From Rhodoferax potami (GTDB lineage Bacteria; Pseudomonadota; Gammaproteobacteria; Burkholderiales; Burkholderiaceae_C), in the NCBI RefSeq assembly GCF_032193765.1, contig NZ_JAVBIJ010000001.1, positions 2,418,001 through 2,482,000 of the forward strand: a DNA stretch of 64,000 nt, given 5' to 3'. Position 1 is the first letter of the stretch, and each line of letters starts with the position of its first letter. The translations under genes and the position numbers were made by a program. The notes under the pieces were generated by a model that saw only the letters and a program-made list of their open reading frames with translations, did no database searches and was not told the origin of the DNA. Shown one piece after another: positions 18,241 to 25,506 of the stretch.

Positions 18241-18308
18241 TTTTAATATTGCGGGTTTTCCCTAAAGCACCCGGGCATAACCGGGAAAGCTGTTATGCCG
18301 GAAAGGAA

Positions 18309-19010
18309 TTACTTGCGCACAAAGCGCACCACCATGTCGGTGATGCTGGCGCGCCGGTCGGCCGATTGGGCAGAGCGCGCCTTGTCCTTGAAGATCAGCC
18401 CGAAGGTGTGGCGGTTGGACACGTTGAAGAAAGTCAGCGCCGAGATGGACGCGTGAATGTCCACCGGATCCAGCCCCTCGCGGAACACGCCTTGCTCCAC
18501 CCCCCGTTGGTAAAGCCGGCGTATCGACTCAATCGCCGGCACGTTGAGCTGCTGGATCGAGGTGCTCTGGGCCAAAAAAGTGCCCTGCTGGATGTTCTCG
18601 TTCATCACCAAGCGGATGAAATCTTCGTTGTCCGCATGCCGGTCGAAGGTGAACTCCACCAACCGGCGCAAGGCTGCTTCGGGCTCCAGATCGTCCAGGT
18701 GCAAGTCGCCTTCGATCTGCCGCATGCGGCGGTACGACTCCTCCAGCACCGCAAGATACAAGCCCTCTTTGCTGCCGTAGTAGTAGTAAATCATCCGCTT
18801 GCTGGTGTGGGTGGCCTCGGCAATCGCGTCGATGCGAGCACCGCTCAAGCCCTTGTCGGCAAACTCTTTGGTCGCCACCTCCAGGATGCCGGCCATGGTG
18901 CGGGCCGGGTCGTTGGTGCGCGTGGGCGCAGCCTTGGCGCTACCGGCTGTGGCCGCTTTGCGTCGGGTGGGTTTGTCTGTCTCTTTATTGGAATGTACTA
19001 ACTCGTTCAT
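18309..19010 (-). CDS. TetR family transcriptional regulator of the TRAP/aroQ/aroE operon
   Basis: This is a 233-aa repressor. After a Lys/Ala/Thr-rich N-terminal tail of about 35 residues comes the TetR HTH (ILEVATKEFADKGLSGARID, then IAEATHTSKRMIYYYYGSKE), followed by a helical ligand-binding domain. I chose ATG at 19010 (MNELVHS); the upstream in-frame start has no support. The gene lies directly upstream of the dctQMP operon on the same strand. The shared operator-like sequence before both units predicts repression of both, relieved by an organic-acid or acyl ligand. The ligand is unknown. Confidence 0.88.
   Translation of the reverse strand: MNELVHSNKETDKPTRRKAATAGSAKAAPTRTNDPARTMAGILEVATKEFADKGLSGARIDAIAEATHTSKRMIYYYYGSKEGLYLAVLEESYRRMRQIEGDLHLDDLEPEAALRRLVEFTFDRHADNEDFIRLVMNENIQQGTFLAQSTSIQQLNVPAIESIRRLYQRGVEQGVFREGLDPVDIHASISALTFFNVSNRHTFGLIFKDKARSAQSADRRASITDMVVRFVRK
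18992..19010 (-). promoter_or_regulatory. Predicted autoregulatory TetR operator overlapping the tetR start codon
   Basis: AATGTACTAACTCGTTCAT resembles the dctQ-upstream site (15 of 19 identical; core ACTAACTNGTT). On the minus strand it begins with the tetR ATG, so bound repressor would block the start of its own gene. Confidence 0.55.
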
Positions 19011-19085
19011 TCGACCAGTATAGGAGGGCGCACGCCGCACCTACAAGTGTGGCGATTCCGCAGCCCCTCACTGGGCTTATGCATC

Positions 19086-19139
19086 AAATCAGTGCCTGGC
19101 GCTCATGAGATATGCGCAAGCAGCTATCAAAACAGGAGC
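19086..19139 (+). repeat. Dispersed palindromic repeat, intergenic copy
   Basis: This is a full-length copy of about 54 bases: a left part (CAGTGCCTGGCGCTC), a short variable loop, TGCGCAAGCAGCTATC and AAAACAGGAGC. GCGC arms at 19100-19103 and 19114-19117 can pair. From CTGGCGCTC onward it aligns without gaps over 45 bases with the copy inside the DUF748 gene (about 32 identical). It lies between tetR and the dioxygenase gene. Confidence 0.65.
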
Positions 19140-19149
19140 AAATTGAAGA

Positions 19150-20055
19150 TTAGCCCCAGAGCACCGACCGCATGGAGATCGATGCAGACTGAAAGCCGGT
19201 GTTGAAAAAGCGCGGCATCTCGTCCGGCCGCACCGCGCCGGCAGCTACCAGCAAGGGCAGGTAGTGCTCGTGCGAGGGGTGGGCCTGTTGCGCCACCGCG
19301 CCTAGCGACTGGAACTTGGGCAGCTGGTCGAGCTGGCCTTTTTTGATCTGGTCCTGCACCACGGTGTCGAACTCGCGGCCCCAGTCATAGGTCTCGTTCG
19401 GCCCTGCGCCGTTGCGGGTGGCCCGCAGGTTGTGCACGATGTTGCCGCTGCCCACTACCAATACGCCGCGACTGCGCAGCGCATGTAGCTGGCGCCCCAG
19501 CGCAAAGTGTTCGGCCGGCGGGCGGCTGTAGTCCATGCTCAGCTGCAACACCGGAATGTCTGCTTTAGGGAACATGGGCTTGAGTACCGACCAGGTGCCG
19601 TGGTCTAACCCCCATTGGCTGGTGTCCAAAGCCAGCTTGTCGCCGGACGGCACCTTGATCTCCTGCGCGAGACTGCGGGCCACCGCCGGTGCTCCGGGCG
19701 CCGGGTACTGCACATCATGGAGCGCCTGCGGAAAGCCACCGAAATCATGAATCGTTGGCGGCTGTGCCATAGCGGTGACCTGCCAACCCTGCGTCAACCA
19801 ATGGGCCGAGATGCACACGATCAATTGCGGCTTTGCCTGACGCGCCAACAGCTCTTTGCCCATGGCCTGCCAGCTGCGGCGCCAGGCGTTGTCCTCAATC
19901 GCATTCATCGGGCTGCCATGCCCGACAAACAGCACCGGCATGCGGGGCGAGGGTTTTAGAGCCTGCAACAAAGGCTGTGTGGAAGCGCCGGCCAGGCTGC
20001 TGCGAAAAGTAGTGGAGAGGGCGGCGAGTGTTGCCAGTGCGGATCTGCGGTGCAT
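19150..20055 (-). CDS. DODA-type extradiol ring-opening dioxygenase family protein (YgiD-like)
   Basis: This is a 301-aa member of the class III extradiol dioxygenase (LigB/4,5-DOPA dioxygenase, YgiD) family. VLFVGHGSPMNAIEDNAW carries the first metal-binding histidine, ISAHWLTQGWQVTAM the second, and QWGLDHGTWSVLKPMFP and VGSGNIVHNLR are family signatures. An N-terminal extension (MHRRSALATLAALSTTFRSSLAGA) looks like a Tat- or Sec-type signal, unusual for this mostly cytoplasmic family, so export is possible. The substrate is probably a catechol; it is not known from sequence. Confidence 0.85.
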   Translation of the reverse strand: MHRRSALATLAALSTTFRSSLAGASTQPLLQALKPSPRMPVLFVGHGSPMNAIEDNAWRRSWQAMGKELLARQAKPQLIVCISAHWLTQGWQVTAMAQPPTIHDFGGFPQALHDVQYPAPGAPAVARSLAQEIKVPSGDKLALDTSQWGLDHGTWSVLKPMFPKADIPVLQLSMDYSRPPAEHFALGRQLHALRSRGVLVVGSGNIVHNLRATRNGAGPNETYDWGREFDTVVQDQIKKGQLDQLPKFQSLGAVAQQAHPSHEHYLPLLVAAGAVRPDEMPRFFNTGFQSASISMRSVLWG

Positions 20056-20227
20056 AAGGGGAGCGAGTGAAAAGACAAAAGGTGGAGTCGATGCGCGTGG
20101 CCAGAGTTCCCGATAGCGAATGCCTGCACTGTGCCAGCGCTTGTGTGCCCTGCCACACAGCCAAGCAGCTCGGGTGCACGCACACTGAAATGCCGTGCAC
20201 TAGCGCACGCCCTTTTGAAAGTTACCC

Positions 20228-20377
20228 ATGCTCTACACCATCGCACTTGTGCTTATTGTTTTGTGGCTCCTAGGGCTGGTCAGTGCCTACACGATGGGGG
20301 GCTTTATCCACGTCCTTCTGGTCATTGCCGTGATCATGATTTTGGTGAACCTGATCAACGGCCGCAAACCGCTATAA
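20228..20377 (+). CDS. Small hydrophobic membrane protein (lmo0937/DUF5670-like)
   Basis: This short 49-aa protein has two hydrophobic helices: MLYTIALVLIVLWLLGLVSA, then a glycine turn, then HVLLVIAVIMILVNLI and a basic tail NGRKPL. It resembles the lmo0937 family of small stress-associated membrane proteins of unknown function. It is followed at once by a terminator, and the codon pattern is consistent with a real gene. No clear ribosome site (GTTACCC precedes the ATG). Confidence 0.7.
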   Translation: MLYTIALVLIVLWLLGLVSAYTMGGFIHVLLVIAVIMILVNLINGRKPL

Positions 20378-20378
20378 A

Positions 20379-20404
20379 AAAAGGGCCCGCAGGCCCTTTC
20401 TCTT
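20379..20404. terminator. Bidirectional terminator between the small membrane gene and dctA
   Basis: The hairpin AAAGGGCC-CGCA-GGCCCTTT (20380-20399) is flanked by A-rich sequence on the left and CTCTTTC on the right. It can end the small plus-strand gene and the convergent dctA transcript. Confidence 0.8.
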
Positions 20405-20420
20405 TCAGGTCGCCTCGCAC

Positions 20421-21767
20421 TCAGCGCGCGTCTGCACTCACTGCCATGGTGGCCACCTTCTGGTCCAACAGCACTTCAGGCTCTTGGGCTTCGATGGTCG
20501 TGGGGTTGTTCAGGCCTTCCGTCAGGCGCTGCATATCCAGGTCACCCGTCCACTTGGCCACCACCAGCGTCGCCACACCGTTGCCCACCAGATTGGTCAG
20601 GGCGCGGGCTTCCGACATGAAGCGGTCAATACCAAGAATCAGCGCCAAGCCGGCTACCGGCACATGGCCCACGGCAGACAAAGTCGCTGCCAACACGATG
20701 AAGCCGCTACCGGTGATACCGGCTGCACCCTTGGAGGTAAGCAACAACACCGCCAGCAAAGTGAGCTGCTGGGTCAGGTCCATGGGGGTGTCGGTCGCCT
20801 GGGCGATAAACACGGCCGCCATGGTCAGGTAGATGGACGTGCCGTCCAGGTTAAAAGAGTAGCCGGTGGGAATAACCAAGCCAACCACCGACTTGCGGGC
20901 GCCCAGGTTCTCCAGCTTTTCCATCATGCGGGGCAGCACCGACTCCGAGGACGAAGTGCCCAACACAATCAGCAACTCTTCCTTGATGTAGCGCACAAAC
21001 TTCACAATGCTGAAGCCATGCAAGCGGCTGATCAAGCCCAGCACGCCGAACACAAAAATCAGGCAGGTCACGTAAAACGCGCCCATCAACTTGCCCAGCG
21101 AGAACAGCGAATCCACACCGTATTTGCCAATGGTGAAGGCCATCGCGCCGAATGCGCCGATGGGAGCGACCTTCATGATGATGCCCACGATGTCGAACAA
21201 CACATGCGATGTCTTTTCGATCATGTCAAACACCATGGTGCCGCGACCGCCGAACTTGTGCAGCGCAAAGCCAAACAACACCGAGAACAACAGCACCTGC
21301 AGGATCTCCCCCTTGGCGAAAGCATCAATCACCGAGCTGGGAATCACATTGAGTAGGAAGTCGACCGTGCCCTGCATCTTGCCGGGCGCGGTGTAGGCCG
21401 CAATGCTCTTGGTGTCCAAGGCAGCAGCATCCACATGCATGCCGGCACCCGGCTGCAACAAGTTCACCACCACCAAACCGATGACCAAGGCTAGTGTGGA
21501 CACGATCTCAAAGTACAGCAGCGCCAAGCCGCCGGTCTTGCCGACCTTTTTCATGTCCTCCATGCCGGCAATGCCGACCACCACGGTACAGAAAATGATC
21601 GGGGCGATGATCATCTTGATCAACTTGATAAACGCGTCGCCCAAAGGCTTCATCTCTGCGCCGGTTTGCGGAAAGAAATGCCCGAGCAGCACCCCGAAAA
21701 TCACGGCGGCCAAAACTTGGACGTAAAGAGACTTGTAGAGCGGAGTACGCCCGGTGGATAGAGACAT
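20421..21767 (-). CDS. dctA: C4-dicarboxylate:cation symporter (DctA family)
   Basis: This is a sodium- or proton-coupled dicarboxylate symporter of the DAACS family (448 aa from ATG at 21767). Signature regions: [40 protein letters not shown], the serine-rich loop [15 protein letters not shown], and [18 protein letters not shown]. It probably takes up succinate, fumarate or malate. An upstream in-frame start would add 35 unconserved residues. A perfect palindrome (21895-21908) upstream may be an operator, although no regulator gene adjoins it. Confidence 0.92.
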   Translation of the reverse strand: MSLSTGRTPLYKSLYVQVLAAVIFGVLLGHFFPQTGAEMKPLGDAFIKLIKMIIAPIIFCTVVVGIAGMEDMKKVGKTGGLALLYFEIVSTLALVIGLVVVNLLQPGAGMHVDAAALDTKSIAAYTAPGKMQGTVDFLLNVIPSSVIDAFAKGEILQVLLFSVLFGFALHKFGGRGTMVFDMIEKTSHVLFDIVGIIMKVAPIGAFGAMAFTIGKYGVDSLFSLGKLMGAFYVTCLIFVFGVLGLISRLHGFSIVKFVRYIKEELLIVLGTSSSESVLPRMMEKLENLGARKSVVGLVIPTGYSFNLDGTSIYLTMAAVFIAQATDTPMDLTQQLTLLAVLLLTSKGAAGITGSGFIVLAATLSAVGHVPVAGLALILGIDRFMSEARALTNLVGNGVATLVVAKWTGDLDMQRLTEGLNNPTTIEAQEPEVLLDQKVATMAVSADAR

Positions 21768-21870
21768 GGTGGAGTGTGGAATGTGCGTAAAAAAGCCAAG
21801 CGCAAATCCATGGACACGCGGTGCGCGCCATGATTCGCGAAAGGGCGCAACGATACGGCGCACACCCTGC

Positions 21871-21908
21871 AACGCCTACTGTGGCGTTCAACAGTAGGGT
21901 TAACCCTA
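21871..21908. promoter_or_regulatory. Palindromes upstream of dctA (candidate operator)
   Basis: There are two structures: a 6-bp inverted repeat (AACGCC at 21871-21876 with GGCGTT at 21883-21888) and a perfect 14-bp palindrome TAGGGTTAACCCTA (21895-21908), extendable as AGTA..TACT with mismatches. They lie between dctA and the downstream end of the next minus-strand gene. Confidence 0.45.
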
Positions 21909-21922
21909 ATACTTCTAAGGCT

Positions 21923-22561
21923 TCACGCGCCCTTGCGGCGCACCCACCCACGCACTGCCACGATGTGCAAAACAAGCCAGAGCCACGGGTCGAGCACCGC
22001 GTCCCACAGATTGCCGCTCGGGAGGCGGAACACCGCAAACAACAGCAGCGCTGCCGGAACCAGCCAGGCCGTGCCGCGGCGCATCGCACCCGCTTGCAAC
22101 AAGGGAGCCAAAGCCATGGCCAGCACCACTGCCAGTGCAGCCGGCCCAAACCCCAGCGGATACACCGACCAAGGTAGCTGCGCAAACGTATCCAGTAACA
22201 AGACCCAGCCCGCCACAATGCCGGCCAGCACGAGCCCGGTTTCCCCACGGTAAGCGCGCGCGCCATGGGCAGCAACATCTTCTGCCGGCGCCTTGCGCAG
22301 TGCGGTCCACCCCCACCACGCGCTCAGCAAAGCCAGCACGCCACTAGGGGCCTGAAACGCCAGCCCCAGCCCATAGGCGGCCGACAGTTCACCGGGCCAC
22401 AAGGCCCACAAACCCAGTGCCGCAGGCACACTTAAGCGAACCCACCGGGGTACCGGCAGGCGGGCCAACAGCCCCGCAGCGCCACCAGCCAGCACCAAGG
22501 CCCAGCCGATATGCAGCCAGCACTGCATCACCGCCAAGGCGGGCAAAGCGGGCGCGCTCAT
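21923..22561 (-). CDS. Hypothetical integral membrane protein partnered with the sialidase-like gene
   Basis: This is a 212-aa protein of about six hydrophobic helices with a C-terminal RGWVRRKGA tail. I do not recognise the family. The ATG at 22561 overlaps the stop of the sialidase-like gene (ATGA), so the two are translationally coupled. Two other long open frames run through the same DNA, but this one has the hydrophobic pattern and the coupled start. It may anchor or export a product linked to its partner; that is inference only. Confidence 0.7.
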   Translation of the reverse strand: MSAPALPALAVMQCWLHIGWALVLAGGAAGLLARLPVPRWVRLSVPAALGLWALWPGELSAAYGLGLAFQAPSGVLALLSAWWGWTALRKAPAEDVAAHGARAYRGETGLVLAGIVAGWVLLLDTFAQLPWSVYPLGFGPAALAVVLAMALAPLLQAGAMRRGTAWLVPAALLLFAVFRLPSGNLWDAVLDPWLWLVLHIVAVRGWVRRKGA

Positions 22562-23727
22562 GGTGTACCCCCGGGAGTAAAGCGCTGCCAAGACAAGGTG
22601 GCCCGGTCTACCGTGTAGGCCAACCACAGCGCATCGTCCGCCCACGCCATCGCGGGGTAAGAAAACTCGGCATCGCCGCCACCTGTGCGCAGGGTTTGCT
22701 GCAAGGTCCACTCCAGCCCGTCCCGGCTGCGACTCAAGTCGAGGCGGGTCCGGCCTTCAGGCGTCGGGTTGTGGGCCATCAGAATCTGGTCCGGCCCGAA
22801 ACCGAAGGTAGCCACCGCAGAATCTGGGTTGCCCAAAGGCAAATCGGGCAGGTCCTGCCAGTGGGCACCGCCATCGGAAGTGCGTACAGCGGTGATCTTG
22901 CCGTTGTGCCGTTCATCGCGCATCAGGGCGACCCAATCGGTGGGGCTGCGCACGACCACACTGGGTTGCAACTGATAGGCCAGGCTGGACATGCGAACCA
23001 AGCCGGCAAACTCACCGGTGTCGTCGAGGCGCACTGCGGCGGGGTACTTCAAACCCAACTCAAAATGCACCGGCAGCACGGTGCCACCATCCTGTAGCGG
23101 CACTACCGCATTGCGCACCAGAAAACTGGTGTTCCAAAGCCAAGACAAGGGCAGCACTCGCACAGGTTCAAACGCCAAATCCTGCAAGGCCGTGGAGGCG
23201 CCGCTCTGGCGCAAGTGCAGCACCCGACTGGCCGCCCAGCCGCCCCACCCGGTCGCCACCACAAACAAATGGATACGGCCATTCGCATCGGCCCACGCCA
23301 CCGGGTTGCCCAAGCGGCGGATGCCGTGGCCCAGCAGATCGCCCATGGTGTGGCGGTTCACCACAAAGCGCGGCTCTAACCAACGGCCAGACGCCCGATC
23401 CCATTGGGTGGCCGCAATTTGCACCAGCGGGCCGCTTTCGCGCTCACCCGAGAACCAAAACAGACTCAATGCCGCAGGGCTGCTGGCCGGCATCGGCAAC
23501 AAGCTGCTCGCATGGGCGGCTGCGGTTCCGGGCGGCATCGGGACATCGCCCATGGCAACCCGCTGGAGGCTGGCGGCCTGTACCGGCTTGCCCTGCACCG
23601 ACACTGCGGGCACCACGGCTTGGGCGGGCTGCGGCCCTGCCGGACGGGCAACATCATCCAGCGCCAGCACCGCCGCCGCGCCCACGAGCACAACTGCCCA
23701 CCGGGACCATAACGAAGAAAACAACAT
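22558..23727 (-). CDS. Exo-alpha-sialidase-like BNR-repeat protein (exported)
   Basis: This is a 389-aa protein with an N-terminal signal or anchor (WAVVLVGAAAVLALDDVA) followed by a six-bladed beta-propeller of the sialidase/BNR type. Asp-box-like motifs are SDGGAHWQDL and SRDGLEWTL. RHTMGDLLGHGIRRLGNPVA and VVVRSPTDWVALMRDERHNG place arginines where sialidases bind a carboxylate. The substrate is uncertain; it could be a glycan-processing or merely a glycan-binding protein. It is coupled to a downstream membrane protein gene and divergent from pirin. Confidence 0.75.
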   Translation of the reverse strand: MLFSSLWSRWAVVLVGAAAVLALDDVARPAGPQPAQAVVPAVSVQGKPVQAASLQRVAMGDVPMPPGTAAAHASSLLPMPASSPAALSLFWFSGERESGPLVQIAATQWDRASGRWLEPRFVVNRHTMGDLLGHGIRRLGNPVAWADANGRIHLFVVATGWGGWAASRVLHLRQSGASTALQDLAFEPVRVLPLSWLWNTSFLVRNAVVPLQDGGTVLPVHFELGLKYPAAVRLDDTGEFAGLVRMSSLAYQLQPSVVVRSPTDWVALMRDERHNGKITAVRTSDGGAHWQDLPDLPLGNPDSAVATFGFGPDQILMAHNPTPEGRTRLDLSRSRDGLEWTLQQTLRTGGGDAEFSYPAMAWADDALWLAYTVDRATLSWQRFTPGGTP

Positions 23728-23783
23728 GGGGCGATCTTAGTGGCCGCCAGCAAGGCCTTGAAACAGCTAAGACAATGGAGCCC

Positions 23784-24800
23784 ATGAAAACACTGCTCTC
23801 CATTGCCCCCCTCGGTTTCCCCTGGCAAACCGTGGACCCGTTTTTGTTTTGTGTGCACCACAACGACGCCTACCCCGCGGGCAACGCGCAGATGGCGCCG
23901 GACCCTGCCCTGCTGGCCGGCCGCAATATCGGCCAGGACTTTGCCGGCAAAGACGGCTGGAGCATGTACCACGGCGACACCGTGCCGGGCTTTCCCTCAC
24001 ACCCGCACCGGGGGTTTGAGACCGTCACCATCGTGCGCAACGGCCGCATCGACCACTCGGACTCGCTGGGCGCTACCGCCCGCTTTGGCGGCGGTGATGT
24101 GCAGTGGCTCACGGCCGGCAAAGGCATCGTGCACTGCGAGATGTTTCCGCTTCTGCACACCGACGCGCCAAACCCCACCGAGCTGTTCCAAATCTGGGTG
24201 AACCTGCCGGCCAAAAACAAAATGGCCGAGCCGCACTTCACCATGTTCTGGCACGAAGACATTCCCCGCATCACGGCTACCGACGCGCAGGGCAAAACCA
24301 CCGAAGTGGTGTGCATCGCCGGCAAGCTGGGTGACAAGCAGGGCTTGCCACCACCCCCGGATTCGTGGGCCAGCGAGCCCGGCAGTGACCTCGGCATCTA
24401 CACCATCCAACTCAGTCCCGGCGCGCAGTGGACGCTGCCAGCAGCCGAGAGTGCGGACACCCGCCGCGTGCTGTATTTCTTCAAAGGTGGCGCCCTGCAA
24501 GTGGCAGGCGAAGACGTGCCGGTGAAGTCGGTGATGGTGGTGCAAGCCGACCACGACTGCACCTTGGTGAATGGCGATGCGGAGTCTGAATTGCTGGTGC
24601 TGCAAGCCCGCCCCATCGGTGAGCCGGTGGCTCAATACGGTCCGTTTGTAATGAACACCCAGGCTGAAATCCACCAGGCGTTCGCCGACTACCGTCGCAC
24701 CGAATTCGGCGGCTGGCCTTGGGGCGCCAATGACCCCGTGCACCCGCGCGACAAAGGCCGCTTTGCCAAGCACGCAGACGGCAAGATCGAAGAGCGCTAG
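23784..24800 (+). CDS. Pirin family protein
   Basis: This is a cupin-superfamily protein (338 aa) of the pirin type; some members are quercetinases or redox-sensing regulators. The metal site is in FPSHPHRGFETVTIVRNG and GKGIVHCEMF, with His and Glu ligands. A second cupin-like domain covers about residues 190-290. I chose ATG at 23784 because GGAG lies five bases before it; an ATG at 23775 is also possible. The physiological substrate is not deducible. Confidence 0.87.
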   Translation: MKTLLSIAPLGFPWQTVDPFLFCVHHNDAYPAGNAQMAPDPALLAGRNIGQDFAGKDGWSMYHGDTVPGFPSHPHRGFETVTIVRNGRIDHSDSLGATARFGGGDVQWLTAGKGIVHCEMFPLLHTDAPNPTELFQIWVNLPAKNKMAEPHFTMFWHEDIPRITATDAQGKTTEVVCIAGKLGDKQGLPPPPDSWASEPGSDLGIYTIQLSPGAQWTLPAAESADTRRVLYFFKGGALQVAGEDVPVKSVMVVQADHDCTLVNGDAESELLVLQARPIGEPVAQYGPFVMNTQAEIHQAFADYRRTEFGGWPWGANDPVHPRDKGRFAKHADGKIEER

Positions 24801-24981
24801 ACACGGCTGACCTGCCAGGTGCGGCCGGTCATGGTCGATTGAAAAACCAACGGAATCAAAAAAGTTACCGATCAGTTCATTTAATTACCGCACAATTCAA
24901 AGGGATACTAAATCGGATATATTTCGTTCGCGCCGGTATTTTCCGGTGTGGACTACCGAATTCAACCCTTTGGAGATTCCG

Positions 24982-25437
24982 ATGAAAAAATTGCTGATCG
25001 CTTCCGTTCTGGCACTGGGTGTCGCCGTTTCTGCACAAGCTAAAGACATCGTGGACACCGCCGTTGGCGCGGGCAACTTCAAGACCCTGGCTACCGCGCT
25101 CGGCGCCGCCGGCCTGGTCGACACACTCAAGGGCAAGGGCCCGTTCACCGTTTTCGCACCGACTGACGAAGCATTCGCCAAGGTCCCCAAGGCCGACCTC
25201 GAAGCCCTGCTCAAGGACAAAGCCAAGCTCACCGCGGTGCTGACCTACCACGTGGTCCCCGGCAAAGTGATGGCTGCAGATGTGAAGGCCGGCAAGGTCA
25301 AGACCGTGCAAGGCAGCGACATCACCGTCAGCACCATGGGTGGTGTGAAGGTGGATGCCGCCAACGTAATCAAAACCGACATCGTGGCCGACAACGGCGT
25401 GATCCACGTGATCGACTCCGTGATCATGCCCAAGTAA
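24982..25437 (+). CDS. Secreted fasciclin (FAS1) domain protein
   Basis: This is a 151-aa exported protein: a signal peptide (cleavage after AQA at about residue 20), then one FAS1 domain with [17 protein letters not shown] (H1 box) and the C-terminal [12 protein letters not shown] (H2 box). TGGAG precedes the ATG by seven bases. FAS1 proteins are surface or periplasmic adhesion proteins. The A/T-rich 180 bp upstream must hold the promoter, but no clear element stands out. A strong terminator follows. Confidence 0.92.
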   Translation: MKKLLIASVLALGVAVSAQAKDIVDTAVGAGNFKTLATALGAAGLVDTLKGKGPFTVFAPTDEAFAKVPKADLEALLKDKAKLTAVLTYHVVPGKVMAADVKAGKVKTVQGSDITVSTMGGVKVDAANVIKTDIVADNGVIHVIDSVIMPK

Positions 25438-25456
25438 GCCCTTCTCAGGCACTTGC

Positions 25457-25494
25457 AAAAAAGCCCCGGCAGTTTCGGCTGCCGGGGCTTTTTT
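25457..25494. terminator. Bidirectional terminator between fasciclin and DUF748 genes
   Basis: A 16-bp perfect stem (25457-25472 with 25479-25494) with a six-base loop, starting with six A and ending with six T. It works in both directions for these convergent genes. Confidence 0.92.
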
Positions 25495-25506
25495 CATGCG
25501 GGCGGC

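Noticed and set aside
21508..22278. Alternative frame across the dctA start and the membrane-protein gene
   Set aside because: It conflicts with dctA and with the coupled start of the membrane protein; its composition is cysteine/arginine-rich.
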